Origin: CAVTND01 sp963735955
GTDB taxonomy: Bacteria > Pseudomonadota > Gammaproteobacteria > Burkholderiales > Burkholderiaceae_F
Length of the DNA: 64,000 nt
Assembly (NCBI GenBank): GCA_963735955.1
Contig: CAVTND010000018.1
Location: 26,570-90,569 of the forward strand
Direction: 5' to 3'
Made by a program: the position numbers and the translations under genes. Position 1 is the stretch's first letter. Each line of letters begins with the position of its first letter. The notes below the pieces were generated by a model. That model searched no databases, was not told where the DNA came from, and saw only the letters and a program-made list of their open reading frames with translations. Positions 37,713 through 46,514 of the stretch are shown piece by piece.

Positions 37713-38480
37713 ATGAAGTTTGCGATGCAAAGCGCGGCGCTGCTCGCCGCTGTCCTGCTAGGTTCGGCGGCGTATGCGCAGAACGATGCCAAGGCCGAGC
37801 CCGCGAAGGCAGTGGCTGGCAAGGCCCCGGCCGGCGGCATTGAGGCACAGGTGGCCGCCAAGTTTGCGGAGCGGGCGGGCAACAAGCCCGACCAGGTGTT
37901 CAAGGCGCAGGCCGGCTTGTATGAGGTATTGGTCCGCGGCGAAATTTTCTACGTCGATGCCGACGTCAACTTCGTCATTGCCGGTCGCATGTTCGATGCG
38001 AAAACGCGCGAAGACCTGACCCAGAAGCGGCTCGACACAGCGCTGAAGGTGGATTTCAAGTCGCTGCCGCTTGATCGCGCGGTCAAGACCGTGCGCGGCA
38101 ACGGTTCGCGCGTGCTGGTGACCTTCGAGGACCCGAACTGCCCGTACTGCAAGAAGCTGTGGGGCAACTTGGCCGACATGAAGAACGTGACGATCTATAC
38201 GTTCCTGTATCCGATCCTGTCGCCGGAATCGATGGAGAAGGCGAAAGCGATCTGGTGTTCCAAGGATCGCGCTGTCACCTGGGATGAATACATGGTGCAG
38301 GGCAAGGCACCGCCTGCTGCGCCGGCGGACTGCAAGACTCCGCTTGAGCAGAATCTCGCCACTGGCCGAGATCTGGGCATCAATGGCACGCCGACCCTGA
38401 TCTTCGCTGACGGTTCGCGCGGCGCGGGCGCGGTGCCGCTCGATGTGCTCGAGCAGCGAATGTCAGCCGTCAAGAAGTAG
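37713..38480 (+). CDS. dsbC: Thiol:disulfide interchange protein DsbC
   Basis: Periplasmic disulfide isomerase. The 255-residue protein has a signal peptide to about residue 22 (AAYAQ), then an Ala/Lys-rich linker. The N-terminal dimerisation domain contains LYEVLVRGEIFYVDADVNFVIAGRMFD. The thioredoxin fold has the active site DPNCPYCKKLW and cis-Pro in GINGTPTLIF. GGAGA precedes the ATG at 37713. It follows the ubiH-like gene, a common betaproteobacterial pair. Confidence 0.92.
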   Translation: MKFAMQSAALLAAVLLGSAAYAQNDAKAEPAKAVAGKAPAGGIEAQVAAKFAERAGNKPDQVFKAQAGLYEVLVRGEIFYVDADVNFVIAGRMFDAKTREDLTQKRLDTALKVDFKSLPLDRAVKTVRGNGSRVLVTFEDPNCPYCKKLWGNLADMKNVTIYTFLYPILSPESMEKAKAIWCSKDRAVTWDEYMVQGKAPPAAPADCKTPLEQNLATGRDLGINGTPTLIFADGSRGAGAVPLDVLEQRMSAVKK

Positions 38481-38512
38481 TCGAAAACGCTATCCGAGAC
38501 GCTGCACCGAGC

Positions 38513-39778
38513 CTAGCGGCGCACCAGGTCTTCGGGCGTCGCGCCTTTTGGCACGAGCAGCCACGCGCTGCCGTCATATCGTTGCCGGCCCGCTGTGTCT
38601 CCAGCCTCGACGCCCAGGCCCCAGAAGAAATCGAAGCGAAGCGGCCCACGGATTGCGCCGCCGGTGTCCTGCGCAAGCATCGGGCGTGTCAGCGGCACGC
38701 GCGTCACTGGGTCGATTGTCGCGAGCACGATCGGGGCACCCAGCGGGATATAGCGCGTATCGGCGGCGACCGATCGCCCCGGCGTTAGCGATACGCCGAG
38801 CGCGCCAACCGGTCCTGCGGCCGGATCGCCGAGCGGCAACTCTCGAAAGAAAACGAAGCTCGGGTTGGTGTCCAGCAACTCGCGCATACGCGTTGGATTT
38901 CCTGCGACCCAGGCCTTGATGCCTGCCATCGATGCTTGGTCGGGCGCGAGTTCCCCCTGATCGATCAGCCAGCGACCGATTGACTTGTAGGGATGGCCGT
39001 TCTGGTCGGCGTAGCCAACTCGAATCGTGGTGCCGTCCTCGAAGCGGACGCGGCCCGAGCCCTGCACCTGCAGAAAGAAGGCCTCGACCGGATCGTCGAC
39101 CCAGAGCAGTTCCTGGCCGGCGAGCAAATTGGCGCCGGATATCTGGCCGCGGGTCGGATAAGGCACGATTCTGCGGCCCTCCAGCTTGCCGCGCAGGCGC
39201 ATCGAGGCGAGGTCGGGATAGACGCTCGCGAGATCAATGACCAGCAGATCGGATGGCACGCGATACAGTGGCGATGCGAAGCGCGCGTTCTGTGTCCGGC
39301 TGCCTGTAAGCACGGGCTCGTAATAGCCGGTGACCAGCCCCGTACTGCGCGTTTCAGTCAGACGTCCTTCGTCAAAGGATTCTGCAAGCAGGCGAAAGCC
39401 ATCAAAGCGGGTCGCGAAGAACTGCCTGGCCTGTGCTCCGTCCGGGGCGTTGAGCACGACTGCATCGCTGCACACGGCGCGCCAGGCATCGCGCTTGCCC
39501 AATGCGCGGCAGGTCTGGAGAAAGGCTGGCCACGCGGCAGCCCAGTCCTCGTCGCGCGTAGAGGGCAGCATCTCGAACACGATCGGTTCGTAACGGGCGC
39601 GGACCTCCGCCTTCGCAGCCACCGGCGGAGCTGGCACGGGGACCGGCGGTTTAGGGGCGGGCGGGGGCGCGGGTCTTGTCGCGCAGCCGGCCAGCATCAG
39701 CCCGGCTGCGGCGATCACACCGGCGCGCCTGATCCACTGCGACAATTGCGGATCCGCGCGCTGAAGGAAAGATCTCAT
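38513..39778 (-). CDS. mltA: Membrane-bound lytic murein transglycosylase A
   Basis: Outer-membrane lipoprotein cleaving peptidoglycan glycan strands to 1,6-anhydro products. A 421-residue protein: signal with lipobox LMLAGC, a proline-rich linker, then the MltA domain with LVTGYYEPVLTGS, WVDDPVEAFFLQVQGSGRV and the C-terminal 3D domain with its catalytic aspartates (LAQDTGGAIRGPLRFDFFWG). It leads the mltA-apaG region typical of Burkholderiales. Confidence 0.94.
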   Translation of the reverse strand: MRSFLQRADPQLSQWIRRAGVIAAAGLMLAGCATRPAPPPAPKPPVPVPAPPVAAKAEVRARYEPIVFEMLPSTRDEDWAAAWPAFLQTCRALGKRDAWRAVCSDAVVLNAPDGAQARQFFATRFDGFRLLAESFDEGRLTETRSTGLVTGYYEPVLTGSRTQNARFASPLYRVPSDLLVIDLASVYPDLASMRLRGKLEGRRIVPYPTRGQISGANLLAGQELLWVDDPVEAFFLQVQGSGRVRFEDGTTIRVGYADQNGHPYKSIGRWLIDQGELAPDQASMAGIKAWVAGNPTRMRELLDTNPSFVFFRELPLGDPAAGPVGALGVSLTPGRSVAADTRYIPLGAPIVLATIDPVTRVPLTRPMLAQDTGGAIRGPLRFDFFWGLGVEAGDTAGRQRYDGSAWLLVPKGATPEDLVRR

Positions 39779-39875
39779 GTGGCTGATTGTGCTCGAAGCG
39801 CTGCTCGCGCTCGCGCTCGCCGGCTTTATCGTCTGGTGGACGATGTTCAGCCGACCCAGAAAACGTGATGACTAG
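39777..39875 (+). CDS. Tiny single-span membrane protein exactly filling the mltA-apaG gap
   Basis: A 32-residue frame, MWLIVLEALLALALAGFIVW then WTMFSRPRKRDD: one hydrophobic helix with a basic tail, the classical layout of small membrane proteins. AAGGA sits 9-13 bases before the ATG. The ATG overlaps the start codon of mltA on the other strand and the TAG overlaps the apaG stop, so it occupies the whole intergenic gap. No family recognised; it could still be a chance frame. Confidence 0.5.
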   Translation: MWLIVLEALLALALAGFIVWWTMFSRPRKRDD

Positions 39876-40247
39876 TGCAGGGTGCGAGGCATCGAGAGCA
39901 CGAACTCGGGGATGGTCGCTTCGAAGCGCGTGCCATCGTCGCCGACACATTGATAGGTACCGCGCATCGAACCGACCGGTGTAGCCAGACGGACAGCCGC
40001 TTGTGTATTCGAACGCCTGGCCGGGCTGCAAGGTCGGCTGCTCGCCAACCACACCCAGGCCCTTGACCTCCTCGATCTTGGAGTTGGCGTCGGTGATGAT
40101 CCAGTGACGCGATATGAGCTGGGCCGGCGCTTCGCCGGTGTTCCGGATCGTCACCGTATAGGCGAACATGAAGTTCTGCTCGTCGGGCTGCGAATGGTCG
40201 GGCATGAACTGCGGGCGGACACTGACTGTGAATTCGTACTTGGCCAT
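39872..40247 (-). CDS. apaG: ApaG protein, frameshifted
   Basis: A Co2+/Mg2+-binding immunoglobulin-fold protein of unclear role, linked to Ap4A metabolism and ribosome-associated operons. The N-terminal frame runs VSVRPQFMPDHSQPDEQNFMF through FAYTVTIRN and LQPGQAFEYTSGC. Near 39995 an extra C breaks the frame. Dropping it gives RLATPVGSMRGTYQ and the C-terminus PEFVLSMPRTLH ending at 39872, the normal 124-residue ApaG. Likely a sequencing indel. Confidence 0.88.
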
Positions 40248-40441
40248 AAGTTGGAAAAGTGGAAGCGAAGGGGAAGTGTGCCTTACCGCCGCTTAGAATA
40301 GCTGCGCCGGATTCGGTTCCGGTGTGCGTGAGGACGAAAAAATTCAGAATCAGGTACCGGGGCCATCTGCCCCGCAAGCGGCCGGGACACGCGTCACCGG
40401 AAGTGCGCCAATTCGAACTTCTGATCCGAGCGACCGACCCG

Positions 40442-41149
40442 ATGAAGCCGACTGAGTTTCGCATCGCACCGAGCATCCTGTCGGCCGATTTCGCGCGCCT
40501 CGGTGAGGAAGTGCGTGCTGTGATCGCGGCGGGCGCGGACTGGATCCACTTCGACGTGATGGACAACCATTACGTGCCGAACCTGACGATCGGTCCACTG
40601 GTTTGCGAAGCGGTGCGGCGCTGCGTCGACGCGCCGATCGATGTGCACCTGATGGTACGGCCGGTCGATCGCATCGTCGGCGATTTCGCCAAAGCCGGCG
40701 CCAACGTGATCTCGTTTCATCCGGAAGCTTCGGATCACGTTGATCGCACGCTGGCCCTGATTCGCGATGCCGGCTGCAAGGCCGGGCTCGTGTTCAACCC
40801 GGCCACCCCGCTGACTGCGATGGACCACGTGATGGACAAGATCGACCTCGTCCTGCTGATGTCGGTCAACCCGGGCTTCGGCGGTCAGTCGTTCATTCCG
40901 GAAACCCTGCGCAAGCTGACGCAGGCGCGGGCTAAAGTCGACGCTTATCAGCGTGCATCAGGGCGCGCGATCCTGATCGAAGTCGACGGCGGTGTGAAGG
41001 CAGACAACATCCGCGCAGTGGCGGAAGCGGGCGCCGACACCTTCGTCGCCGGCAGCGCGGTGTTCGGCGCCCCGGATGAGGATGGCGGTTATCGGAGCAT
41101 CGTGCAGCGCCTGCGCGCGGAACTTGCGGCCGCCAAGCGGCCGGCATGA
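40442..41149 (+). CDS. rpe: Ribulose-phosphate 3-epimerase
   Basis: Interconverts ribulose-5-phosphate and xylulose-5-phosphate. A 235-residue TIM barrel: IAPSILSADFARLGEEV, WIHFDVMDNHYVPNLTIGP (metal-binding His/Asp), VHLMV, MSVNPGFGGQSFIP and the second-half EVDGGVKADNI. It overlaps gph by ATGA. The ATG at 40442 is the family start. Confidence 0.96.
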   Translation: MKPTEFRIAPSILSADFARLGEEVRAVIAAGADWIHFDVMDNHYVPNLTIGPLVCEAVRRCVDAPIDVHLMVRPVDRIVGDFAKAGANVISFHPEASDHVDRTLALIRDAGCKAGLVFNPATPLTAMDHVMDKIDLVLLMSVNPGFGGQSFIPETLRKLTQARAKVDAYQRASGRAILIEVDGGVKADNIRAVAEAGADTFVAGSAVFGAPDEDGGYRSIVQRLRAELAAAKRPA

Positions 41150-41856
41150 GCCTGGCGCGCGCGCGACGCTTCCTCGCGCAGGCAGTGTTGATCGATCTCG
41201 ACGGCACTCTGCTCGACACGATTCCCGACCTGGCCGTTGCAGTCAATGCGATGCGCGCCGAGTTCAGCCTGCCGGCACTGCCGATCACCACGATCGCCGC
41301 CTATGTCGGCAAGGGTGCCGACCGCCTGGTCAGACGGGCGCTTACCGGAACGATGGATGGCGAGCCGGAGAGCGAGGCCTTTGCGCGCGGCCGGGCCGCT
41401 TTCGACCGCCATTACCGCGCAAGCAATGGTGCCGCGACCATCGTGTTTCCCGGCGTATCTGCGGCTCTCGATGACTTACGCGCGCGCGGGCTCAAGCTTG
41501 CCTGCGTGACCAACAAGCCGGCCGAGTTCACGCATGCGCTGCTCGCAAAGGTCGGCTTGGACGAATACTTTGATGCGATCGTCAGTGGTGGTGACACGCG
41601 CGAGGTGAAGCCGCATCCGGCGCCCTTTCTGCGGGCGTGCGAGCTGCTTGGAGTTGCGCCAGCCGCCGCGATCGTCATCGGCGACTCGATCAACGACCTG
41701 CTCGCGGCGCGCGCTGCAGGTTGCGCGATCGTGCTGGTCGAGACCGGCTTCAACGAAGGCGAGCCGGTTGCCGCGCTGCAGGCCGATGCTATAGTCGCCG
41801 CGCTTGCCGACGCCGCACAGCTGATTGATCGCGGGCACGGTGACAGACTCACATGA
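41146..41856 (+). CDS. gph: Phosphoglycolate phosphatase
   Basis: HAD-superfamily phosphatase removing 2-phosphoglycolate. A 236-residue protein with the nucleophile motif LIDLDGTLLDT, motif II VTNKPAEF, and motif III/IV KPHPAPFL and VIGDSINDLLAARAAG. The start overlaps the rpe stop (ATGA), so the two are translationally coupled. Its own stop overlaps the start of the trp leader frame. Confidence 0.94.
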   Translation: MSLARARRFLAQAVLIDLDGTLLDTIPDLAVAVNAMRAEFSLPALPITTIAAYVGKGADRLVRRALTGTMDGEPESEAFARGRAAFDRHYRASNGAATIVFPGVSAALDDLRARGLKLACVTNKPAEFTHALLAKVGLDEYFDAIVSGGDTREVKPHPAPFLRACELLGVAPAAAIVIGDSINDLLAARAAGCAIVLVETGFNEGEPVAALQADAIVAALADAAQLIDRGHGDRLT

Positions 41857-41954
41857 ACCACCTAGAACCACGGATGAACCCTTCCCTCGGGGCATGGCGC
41901 AAGGCCTGGTGCCGGATCCGGCGCGCCCAGGGAGCCTGGTCCTGGCGCAGCTAG
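41853..41954 (+). CDS. trpL: Candidate trp leader peptide (4 Trp codons in 33)
   Basis: A 33-codon frame between gph and trpE encodes a peptide with Trp at positions 15, 19, 29 and 31, the last pair in GAWSWRS followed by TAG. An internal ATG at 41874 would give a 26-residue version with all four Trp. A GC hairpin starts 14 bases after the stop. This is the arrangement of ribosome-mediated attenuators that sense charged tRNA-Trp. No strong ribosome-binding site is visible; coupling to gph through the ATGA overlap may replace it. Confidence 0.65.
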   Translation: MNHLEPRMNPSLGAWRKAWCRIRRAQGAWSWRS

Positions 41955-41968
41955 ACCCTGCACCGCAC

Positions 41969-41995
41969 TGCCGCACCAGCGGCATTCCGTTCTTC
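41969..41995 (+). terminator. Candidate attenuator hairpin before trpE
   Basis: TGCCGC-ACCA-GCGGCA (41969-41984) followed by TTCCGTTCTT, a stem of six pairs with a moderately U-rich tail. A competing upstream hairpin CCAGG-GAG-CCTGG (41927-41939) overlaps the Trp codons. It lies between the leader stop (41954) and the trpE start (42061). Confidence 0.55.
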
Positions 41996-42060
41996 CGCTG
42001 TTCTTCGACAGACCGCGCCGCCTCACAAGATGCAGGCCGCGCTTCCGAAACAGGTGACGT

Positions 42061-43548
42061 GTGACTGAGCTTGAATTCAAAGCCCTCGCAGCCCAGGGCT
42101 ACAACCGCATCCCGCTGATCGCCGAGAGCTTCGCCGATCTCGAAACCCCGTTGTCTCTGTACCTGAAGCTGGCCAACGAGCCGAACACCTTCCTGCTCGA
42201 ATCGGTGGTCGGCGGTGAACGCTTCGGGCGCTACTCCTTCATCGGTCTGGCCGCGCGCACGGCTGTGCGATCGACAATCGGTCCAAAAGGCGCACTGACA
42301 GAAGTGGTCGAGGGCGGCAAGGTCACGCAGTCGATGCATGGCGATCCCCTGGCGGCGATCGAAGCCTACGCCGCGCAGTTCAAGGTCGCAGTGCGGCCCG
42401 GGCTGCCGCGCTTCGCGGGTGGGCTGGCGGGCTACTTCGGCTACGACGCGGTGCGCGTGATCGAGAAAAAGCTCGCACCGCCGAAACCTGATGACCTCGG
42501 CGTGCCTGACATCCTGCTGCTGCTGACCGAGGAAGCTGCGGTCATCGACAACCTGGCCGGTCGCATTTACCTGATCGTCTACGCCGACCCGCATTCGCCT
42601 GAGGCCTATGCGCGGGCCCGGCAGCGTCTGCGCGAATTGAAAACCAGGCTGGCACGGCCGATCGAACCGCCGCATTCACGTGCGAGCGTGCGGCGCGAGG
42701 AGTATCGGGAGTTCGCCAAGTCCGACTATCTGAAGGCCGTCGCGCGCGCCAAGGATTACATCGAGGCCGGCGATGTCATGCAAGTGCAGATCGGCCAGCG
42801 GATCCGGAAGGCGTATGCGGACGCACCACTGAGCCTGTATCGCGCACTGCGCACGCTGAATCCATCCCCGTACATGTATTTCTACAACTTCGGTGACTTC
42901 CACGTGGTCGGCGCCTCGCCGGAAATCCTGGTGCGCAGCGAAGACCGTGCGGGCAAACGAATGGTGGCGATCCGCCCGATCGCGGGCACCCGGCCGCGCG
43001 GTTCCACGCCAGAGCAGGACGAGGTGCTGGCGGCCGAGCTGGCGGCAGATCCGAAGGAACGCGCGGAGCACCTGATGCTGATCGATCTGGCGCGCAACGA
43101 CATCGGCCGCATTGCCGAAATCGGCAGCGTCAAGGTGACCGAGCAGTACGTGATCGAGAAGTACTCGCACGTCCAGCACCTGGTAAGCCATGTCGAAGGG
43201 GTGCTGAGGCCCGGGCTCTCCAATTTCGATGTGCTGCGCGCAACTTTTCCGGCCGGCACCTTGTCCGGCGCACCCAAGGTGCGTGCGATGGAGATCATCG
43301 ACGAGCTCGAACCTGTCAAGCGCGGCATCTACGGCGGTGCCGCCGGCTACCTGTCCTTTGCCGGCGACATGGACCTCGCGATCGTCATCCGCACCGGCGT
43401 CATCAAGGGCAACGTGCTGTACGCACAGGCCGCCGCCGGCATCGTCGCCGACTCGATCCCCGAGAACGAGTGGAAAGAGACCGAGGTCAAGGCGCGCGCG
43501 GTACTGCGTGCTGCCGAACAGGTCGAAGACGGATTCGATTCCGAGTAG
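42061..43548 (+). CDS. trpE: Anthranilate synthase component I
   Basis: Converts chorismate to anthranilate with the TrpG amidotransferase. A 495-residue protein. The N-terminal Trp-binding element FLLESVVGGERFGRYSFIG indicates feedback inhibition. The chorismate-binding half has VQIGQRI, GASPEILVR, IRPIAGTRPRG, DLARNDIGRI and IYGGAAGYLSFAGDMDLAI. Start is GTG at 42061 with AGGTGA upstream. It heads trpE-trpG-trpD-GNAT-trpC behind the leader and attenuator. Confidence 0.96.
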   Translation: MTELEFKALAAQGYNRIPLIAESFADLETPLSLYLKLANEPNTFLLESVVGGERFGRYSFIGLAARTAVRSTIGPKGALTEVVEGGKVTQSMHGDPLAAIEAYAAQFKVAVRPGLPRFAGGLAGYFGYDAVRVIEKKLAPPKPDDLGVPDILLLLTEEAAVIDNLAGRIYLIVYADPHSPEAYARARQRLRELKTRLARPIEPPHSRASVRREEYREFAKSDYLKAVARAKDYIEAGDVMQVQIGQRIRKAYADAPLSLYRALRTLNPSPYMYFYNFGDFHVVGASPEILVRSEDRAGKRMVAIRPIAGTRPRGSTPEQDEVLAAELAADPKERAEHLMLIDLARNDIGRIAEIGSVKVTEQYVIEKYSHVQHLVSHVEGVLRPGLSNFDVLRATFPAGTLSGAPKVRAMEIIDELEPVKRGIYGGAAGYLSFAGDMDLAIVIRTGVIKGNVLYAQAAAGIVADSIPENEWKETEVKARAVLRAAEQVEDGFDSE

Positions 43549-43557
43549 GAGGCTGCG

Positions 43558-44124
43558 ATGCTGCTGATGATCGACAACTACGACAGCTTTACCTACAACC
43601 TGGTGCAGTACTTCGGCGAACTCGGCGAGAATGTGCGCGTGTACCGCAACGATGAAATCACTCTCGACGAGATTGAGCATCTGAAGCCGGCGCGGATCTG
43701 CATTTCGCCCGGACCGTGCGCGCCTGAACAAGCCGGTATCTCGCTCGCCTTGATCGAGCGCTTTGCCGGGCGCGTGCCCATCCTTGGCGTTTGCCTCGGA
43801 CACCAGGCGATCGGCCAGGCTTTCGGCGGCAAGGTGGTGCGCGCCCAAACCCTGATGCATGGCAAGACCGCACCGATCACCCACACCGGCGCCGGAGTGT
43901 TTGCCGGCCTGCCAACGCCGTTCGAGGCTACCCGCTACCACTCGCTCGCCGTCGAGCGTCCCTCCTTGCCGGCCAGTTTGGAAGTCACCGCCTGGACCGC
44001 GGACGGAGAAATCATGGGACTGCGCCACAGAGAACTGGCAGTGGAGGGCGTGCAGTTCCATCCCGAGTCGATCGCAACCGAGCACGGTCACGCCATGCTG
44101 AAGAATTTCCTGGCGACCGCCTAG
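43558..44124 (+). CDS. trpG: Anthranilate synthase component II (glutamine amidotransferase)
   Basis: Supplies ammonia from glutamine to TrpE. A 188-residue class I amidotransferase with LMIDNYDSFTYNLVQYF, ISPGPCAPEQAG, the nucleophile in GVCLGHQAIGQAFGG and the His-Glu pair in VQFHPESI. It may also serve para-aminobenzoate synthesis. It starts 9 bases after trpE. Confidence 0.95.
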   Translation: MLLMIDNYDSFTYNLVQYFGELGENVRVYRNDEITLDEIEHLKPARICISPGPCAPEQAGISLALIERFAGRVPILGVCLGHQAIGQAFGGKVVRAQTLMHGKTAPITHTGAGVFAGLPTPFEATRYHSLAVERPSLPASLEVTAWTADGEIMGLRHRELAVEGVQFHPESIATEHGHAMLKNFLATA

Positions 44125-44158
44125 CGGCGGACACGGGATCCGAACCAGGGGAGCCACT

Positions 44159-45190
44159 ATGCAGATGACGCCGACTGAAGCGCTGCAACGAACCATCGAA
44201 CACCGCGAGATCTTCCAGGACGAGATGCTGGCACTCTGGCGCAAGCTGATGAGCGGTGAGCTGTCTCCGGTGCAGATCGCCGGACTTCTGATGGGTCTGC
44301 GTGTCAAGAAGGAAACGATCGGTGAGATCAGTGCGGCCGCGCAGATCATGCGCGAGTTCGCCACGCGGGTCGACGTGCCGGATCGAGAGCATCTGGTCGA
44401 TATCGTCGGCACCGGTGGCGACGGTTCACACACATTCAACATATCCACCGCGGCGATGTTCGTCGTTGCCGCAGCGGGCGGCCGCGTCGCGAAGCATGGC
44501 GGTCGCTCGGTGTCGTCGAAGTCCGGCAGCGCCGATGTGCTCGAGGCCCTCGGCGTCAACATCAATCTGAAGCCGGACCAGGTCGCGGCCTGCATTGCCG
44601 CGACCGGCATTGGCTTCATGTTCGCGCCCAATCACCACGCCGCGATGAAGCACGCCGCCCCCGTGCGCAAGGAGCTCGGAGTGCGAACGATCTTCAATAT
44701 TCTGGGGCCGCTGACCAATCCTGCCGGCGCAGCGAACCAGCTGCTCGGAGTGTTTCATCCGGATCTGGTCGGCATCCAGGTGCGCGTGCTGCAGCAGCTC
44801 GGCGGCCGGCACGTGATGGTGGTCTATGGCAAAGACGGCATGGACGAGGTTTCGCTCGGTGCGGCGACCATGGTGGGCGAACTCAAGGATGGAGAAGTGC
44901 GCGAGTACGAGATTCACCCGGAGGATTTCGGTTTGCAGATGGTGTCCAACCGCAGCCTGAAAGTGAGCGATGCGGCAGCATCGAAAGCGATGCTGCTCGA
45001 GGCACTGGCCGGAACCAAAGGCACGCCGCAGGAAATTGTCGTGTTGAATGCCGGCGTTGCGCTTTATACCGCCAACGTGGCTGAGTCGATCGACGAGGGC
45101 ATTGCGCGCGCGCGTGTGGCCATCGGCAGCGGAGCGGCCCGGCGCAAGCTCGATGAGTTTGTCGAGACCACGCGTAGCCTGGCCGCTTGA
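44159..45190 (+). CDS. trpD: Anthranilate phosphoribosyltransferase
   Basis: Transfers phosphoribose from PRPP to anthranilate. A 343-residue protein with the PRPP loop DIVGTGGDGSHTFNIST, KHGGRSVSSKSGSADVLEALG, FAPNHHAAMKH and VRTIFNILGPLTNPA. An ATG at 44165 is an equally possible start. The stop overlaps a TTG of the next frame. Confidence 0.95.
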   Translation: MQMTPTEALQRTIEHREIFQDEMLALWRKLMSGELSPVQIAGLLMGLRVKKETIGEISAAAQIMREFATRVDVPDREHLVDIVGTGGDGSHTFNISTAAMFVVAAAGGRVAKHGGRSVSSKSGSADVLEALGVNINLKPDQVAACIAATGIGFMFAPNHHAAMKHAAPVRKELGVRTIFNILGPLTNPAGAANQLLGVFHPDLVGIQVRVLQQLGGRHVMVVYGKDGMDEVSLGAATMVGELKDGEVREYEIHPEDFGLQMVSNRSLKVSDAAASKAMLLEALAGTKGTPQEIVVLNAGVALYTANVAESIDEGIARARVAIGSGAARRKLDEFVETTRSLAA

Positions 45191-45195
45191 GTCCC

Positions 45196-45717
45196 ATGGT
45201 TGCGGCGGCCGGACCGATGCGGCGTCCTGTTCCGGGGACGCGACGCCGGATGGTCATGCGTCCGGCGACTCAGCGCGATCTCGCTCAGATCGTGCGGCTC
45301 GGCCTGCAGGCGGACGTGGCCGAACACAAACTGCTGCCTGACATCGCCGCCCGCAAGGCCGATGCGCGTCGGGTTCGGTGCTACTGGAAGCGCGGCCTGC
45401 GTGACCGCCGCAGCCGCACAGTGGTGGCAGCACGTGGCTTTGCAGTGCTCGGCATGATCACGGTGGAACTGCGCACCCTGCGCAATCGTCACGCACCGGT
45501 ACGGCGTTATGTTTACGTGCACTCCCTGTTCATTGCACCGGCCGCGCGACGTGCCCATCTGGGCACTCAGCTTGCGCGCGTCGCGCTCGACTGGGGACGT
45601 CGGCGCGGCGCCACCCAGGCCCGGCTCGAGATGGCCGCGCCCAATCGCGGCGCTCGGCGCCTGTACGAAGGGCTCGGCTTTGGCGTGCGCGAGCTGATGT
45701 TCGCGCGCCCGCTCTAG
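45196..45717 (+). CDS. GNAT-family N-acetyltransferase within the trp operon
   Basis: About 173 residues. The GNAT fold is visible: VMRPATQRDLAQIVRLG at the start, the acetyl-CoA region YVHSLFIAPAARRAHLGTQL with the RxxxLG loop, then LARVALDWGRRRGATQARLEM and NRGARRLYEGLGF. An arginine-rich N-terminal 22 residues may be leader sequence; a TTG at 45187 overlapping the trpD stop and an internal ATG at 45259 are alternatives. It separates trpD from trpC with almost no gap on either side. Substrate unknown. Confidence 0.82.
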   Translation: MVAAAGPMRRPVPGTRRRMVMRPATQRDLAQIVRLGLQADVAEHKLLPDIAARKADARRVRCYWKRGLRDRRSRTVVAARGFAVLGMITVELRTLRNRHAPVRRYVYVHSLFIAPAARRAHLGTQLARVALDWGRRRGATQARLEMAAPNRGARRLYEGLGFGVRELMFARPL

Positions 45718-45724
45718 CTTTGCC

Positions 45725-46514
45725 ATGGCCGATATCCTCGATCGCATTCTCGCGACCAAGCGCGCCGAAGTCGCGCGGGCGCAAGCGCGACAAGCCCGTG
45801 CTCGCGCAACGAGCCGCCGCGGAGGCGCGCCGCGATATGCGCGATTTCGAAGCGGCGCTGCGTGCGCGGCTCGCGGCCGGCCGGCCCGCCGTGATCGCCG
45901 AGGTCAAGAAGGCCAGTCCGTCGAAAGGCGTGCTGCGCGAGAACTTTGACCCGGCCGCGATCGGCGCGAGTTACGCGCGGCATGGCGCAACCTGCCTGTC
46001 GGTACTGACCGACAGTGAGTACTTTCAAGGGGCGCCGGAATACATGGAATCGGCGCGACAGGCGAGCGGCCTGCCGGTGCTGCGCAAGGACTTCATCGTC
46101 GATGCCTATCAGGTGTACGAGTCGCGCGCGATGGGCGCCGATGCGGTCCTCCTGATTGTCGCCGCGCTCGATGACGCGCAGCTCGCCGATTTCGAATCGA
46201 TCGCGCAAACACTTGGCATGGCGGTGCTGGTCGAGATCCATGACGCCGCGGAACTCGAACGCGCGATGAGCTTGTCGACGCCGCTGCTCGGTATCAACAA
46301 TCGCAACCTGCGGACGTTCGAGACACGGCTTGAAACCACGCTCGAACTGCTGCCCTGGGTCGGCGCGGATCGAATCGTCATTACCGAAAGCGGAATTCAG
46401 GCCCCTGGCGATGTGGCCCGGATGCGGGCCGCAGGCGTGCGTGCCTTCCTGGTCGGCGAGGCTTTCATGCGTGCACCGGATCCAGGCGTCGAACTGGCGC
46501 GACTGATGGCGTGA
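45725..46514 (+). CDS. trpC: Indole-3-glycerol phosphate synthase, frameshifted near the N-terminus
   Basis: Closes the ring of CdRP to indole-3-glycerol phosphate. The start MADILDRILATKRAEVARAQA is in one frame. Near 45790 it slips into DKPVLAQRAAAEARRDMRDF, and the rest is intact: PAVIAEVKKASPSKGVLRENF, LRKDFIVDAYQVYESRAMGA, GINNRNLRTFE and VITESGIQ. All catalytic Lys/Glu motifs are present. Without repair the frame would need another start around 45838. The stop overlaps the GTG start of ung. Confidence 0.92.

Noticed and set aside
36453..38480. Apparent UbiH-DsbC fusion protein
   Set aside because: The fused middle is nonsense. A one-base repair near 37553 gives a normal UbiH C-terminus and stop, and dsbC has its own ribosome-binding site, ATG and signal peptide.
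42676..44631. Very long open frame on the minus strand opposite trpE, trpG and trpD (651 codons)
   Set aside because: Fully antisense to strongly conserved trp genes, no recognisable domain; a GC-rich shadow frame.
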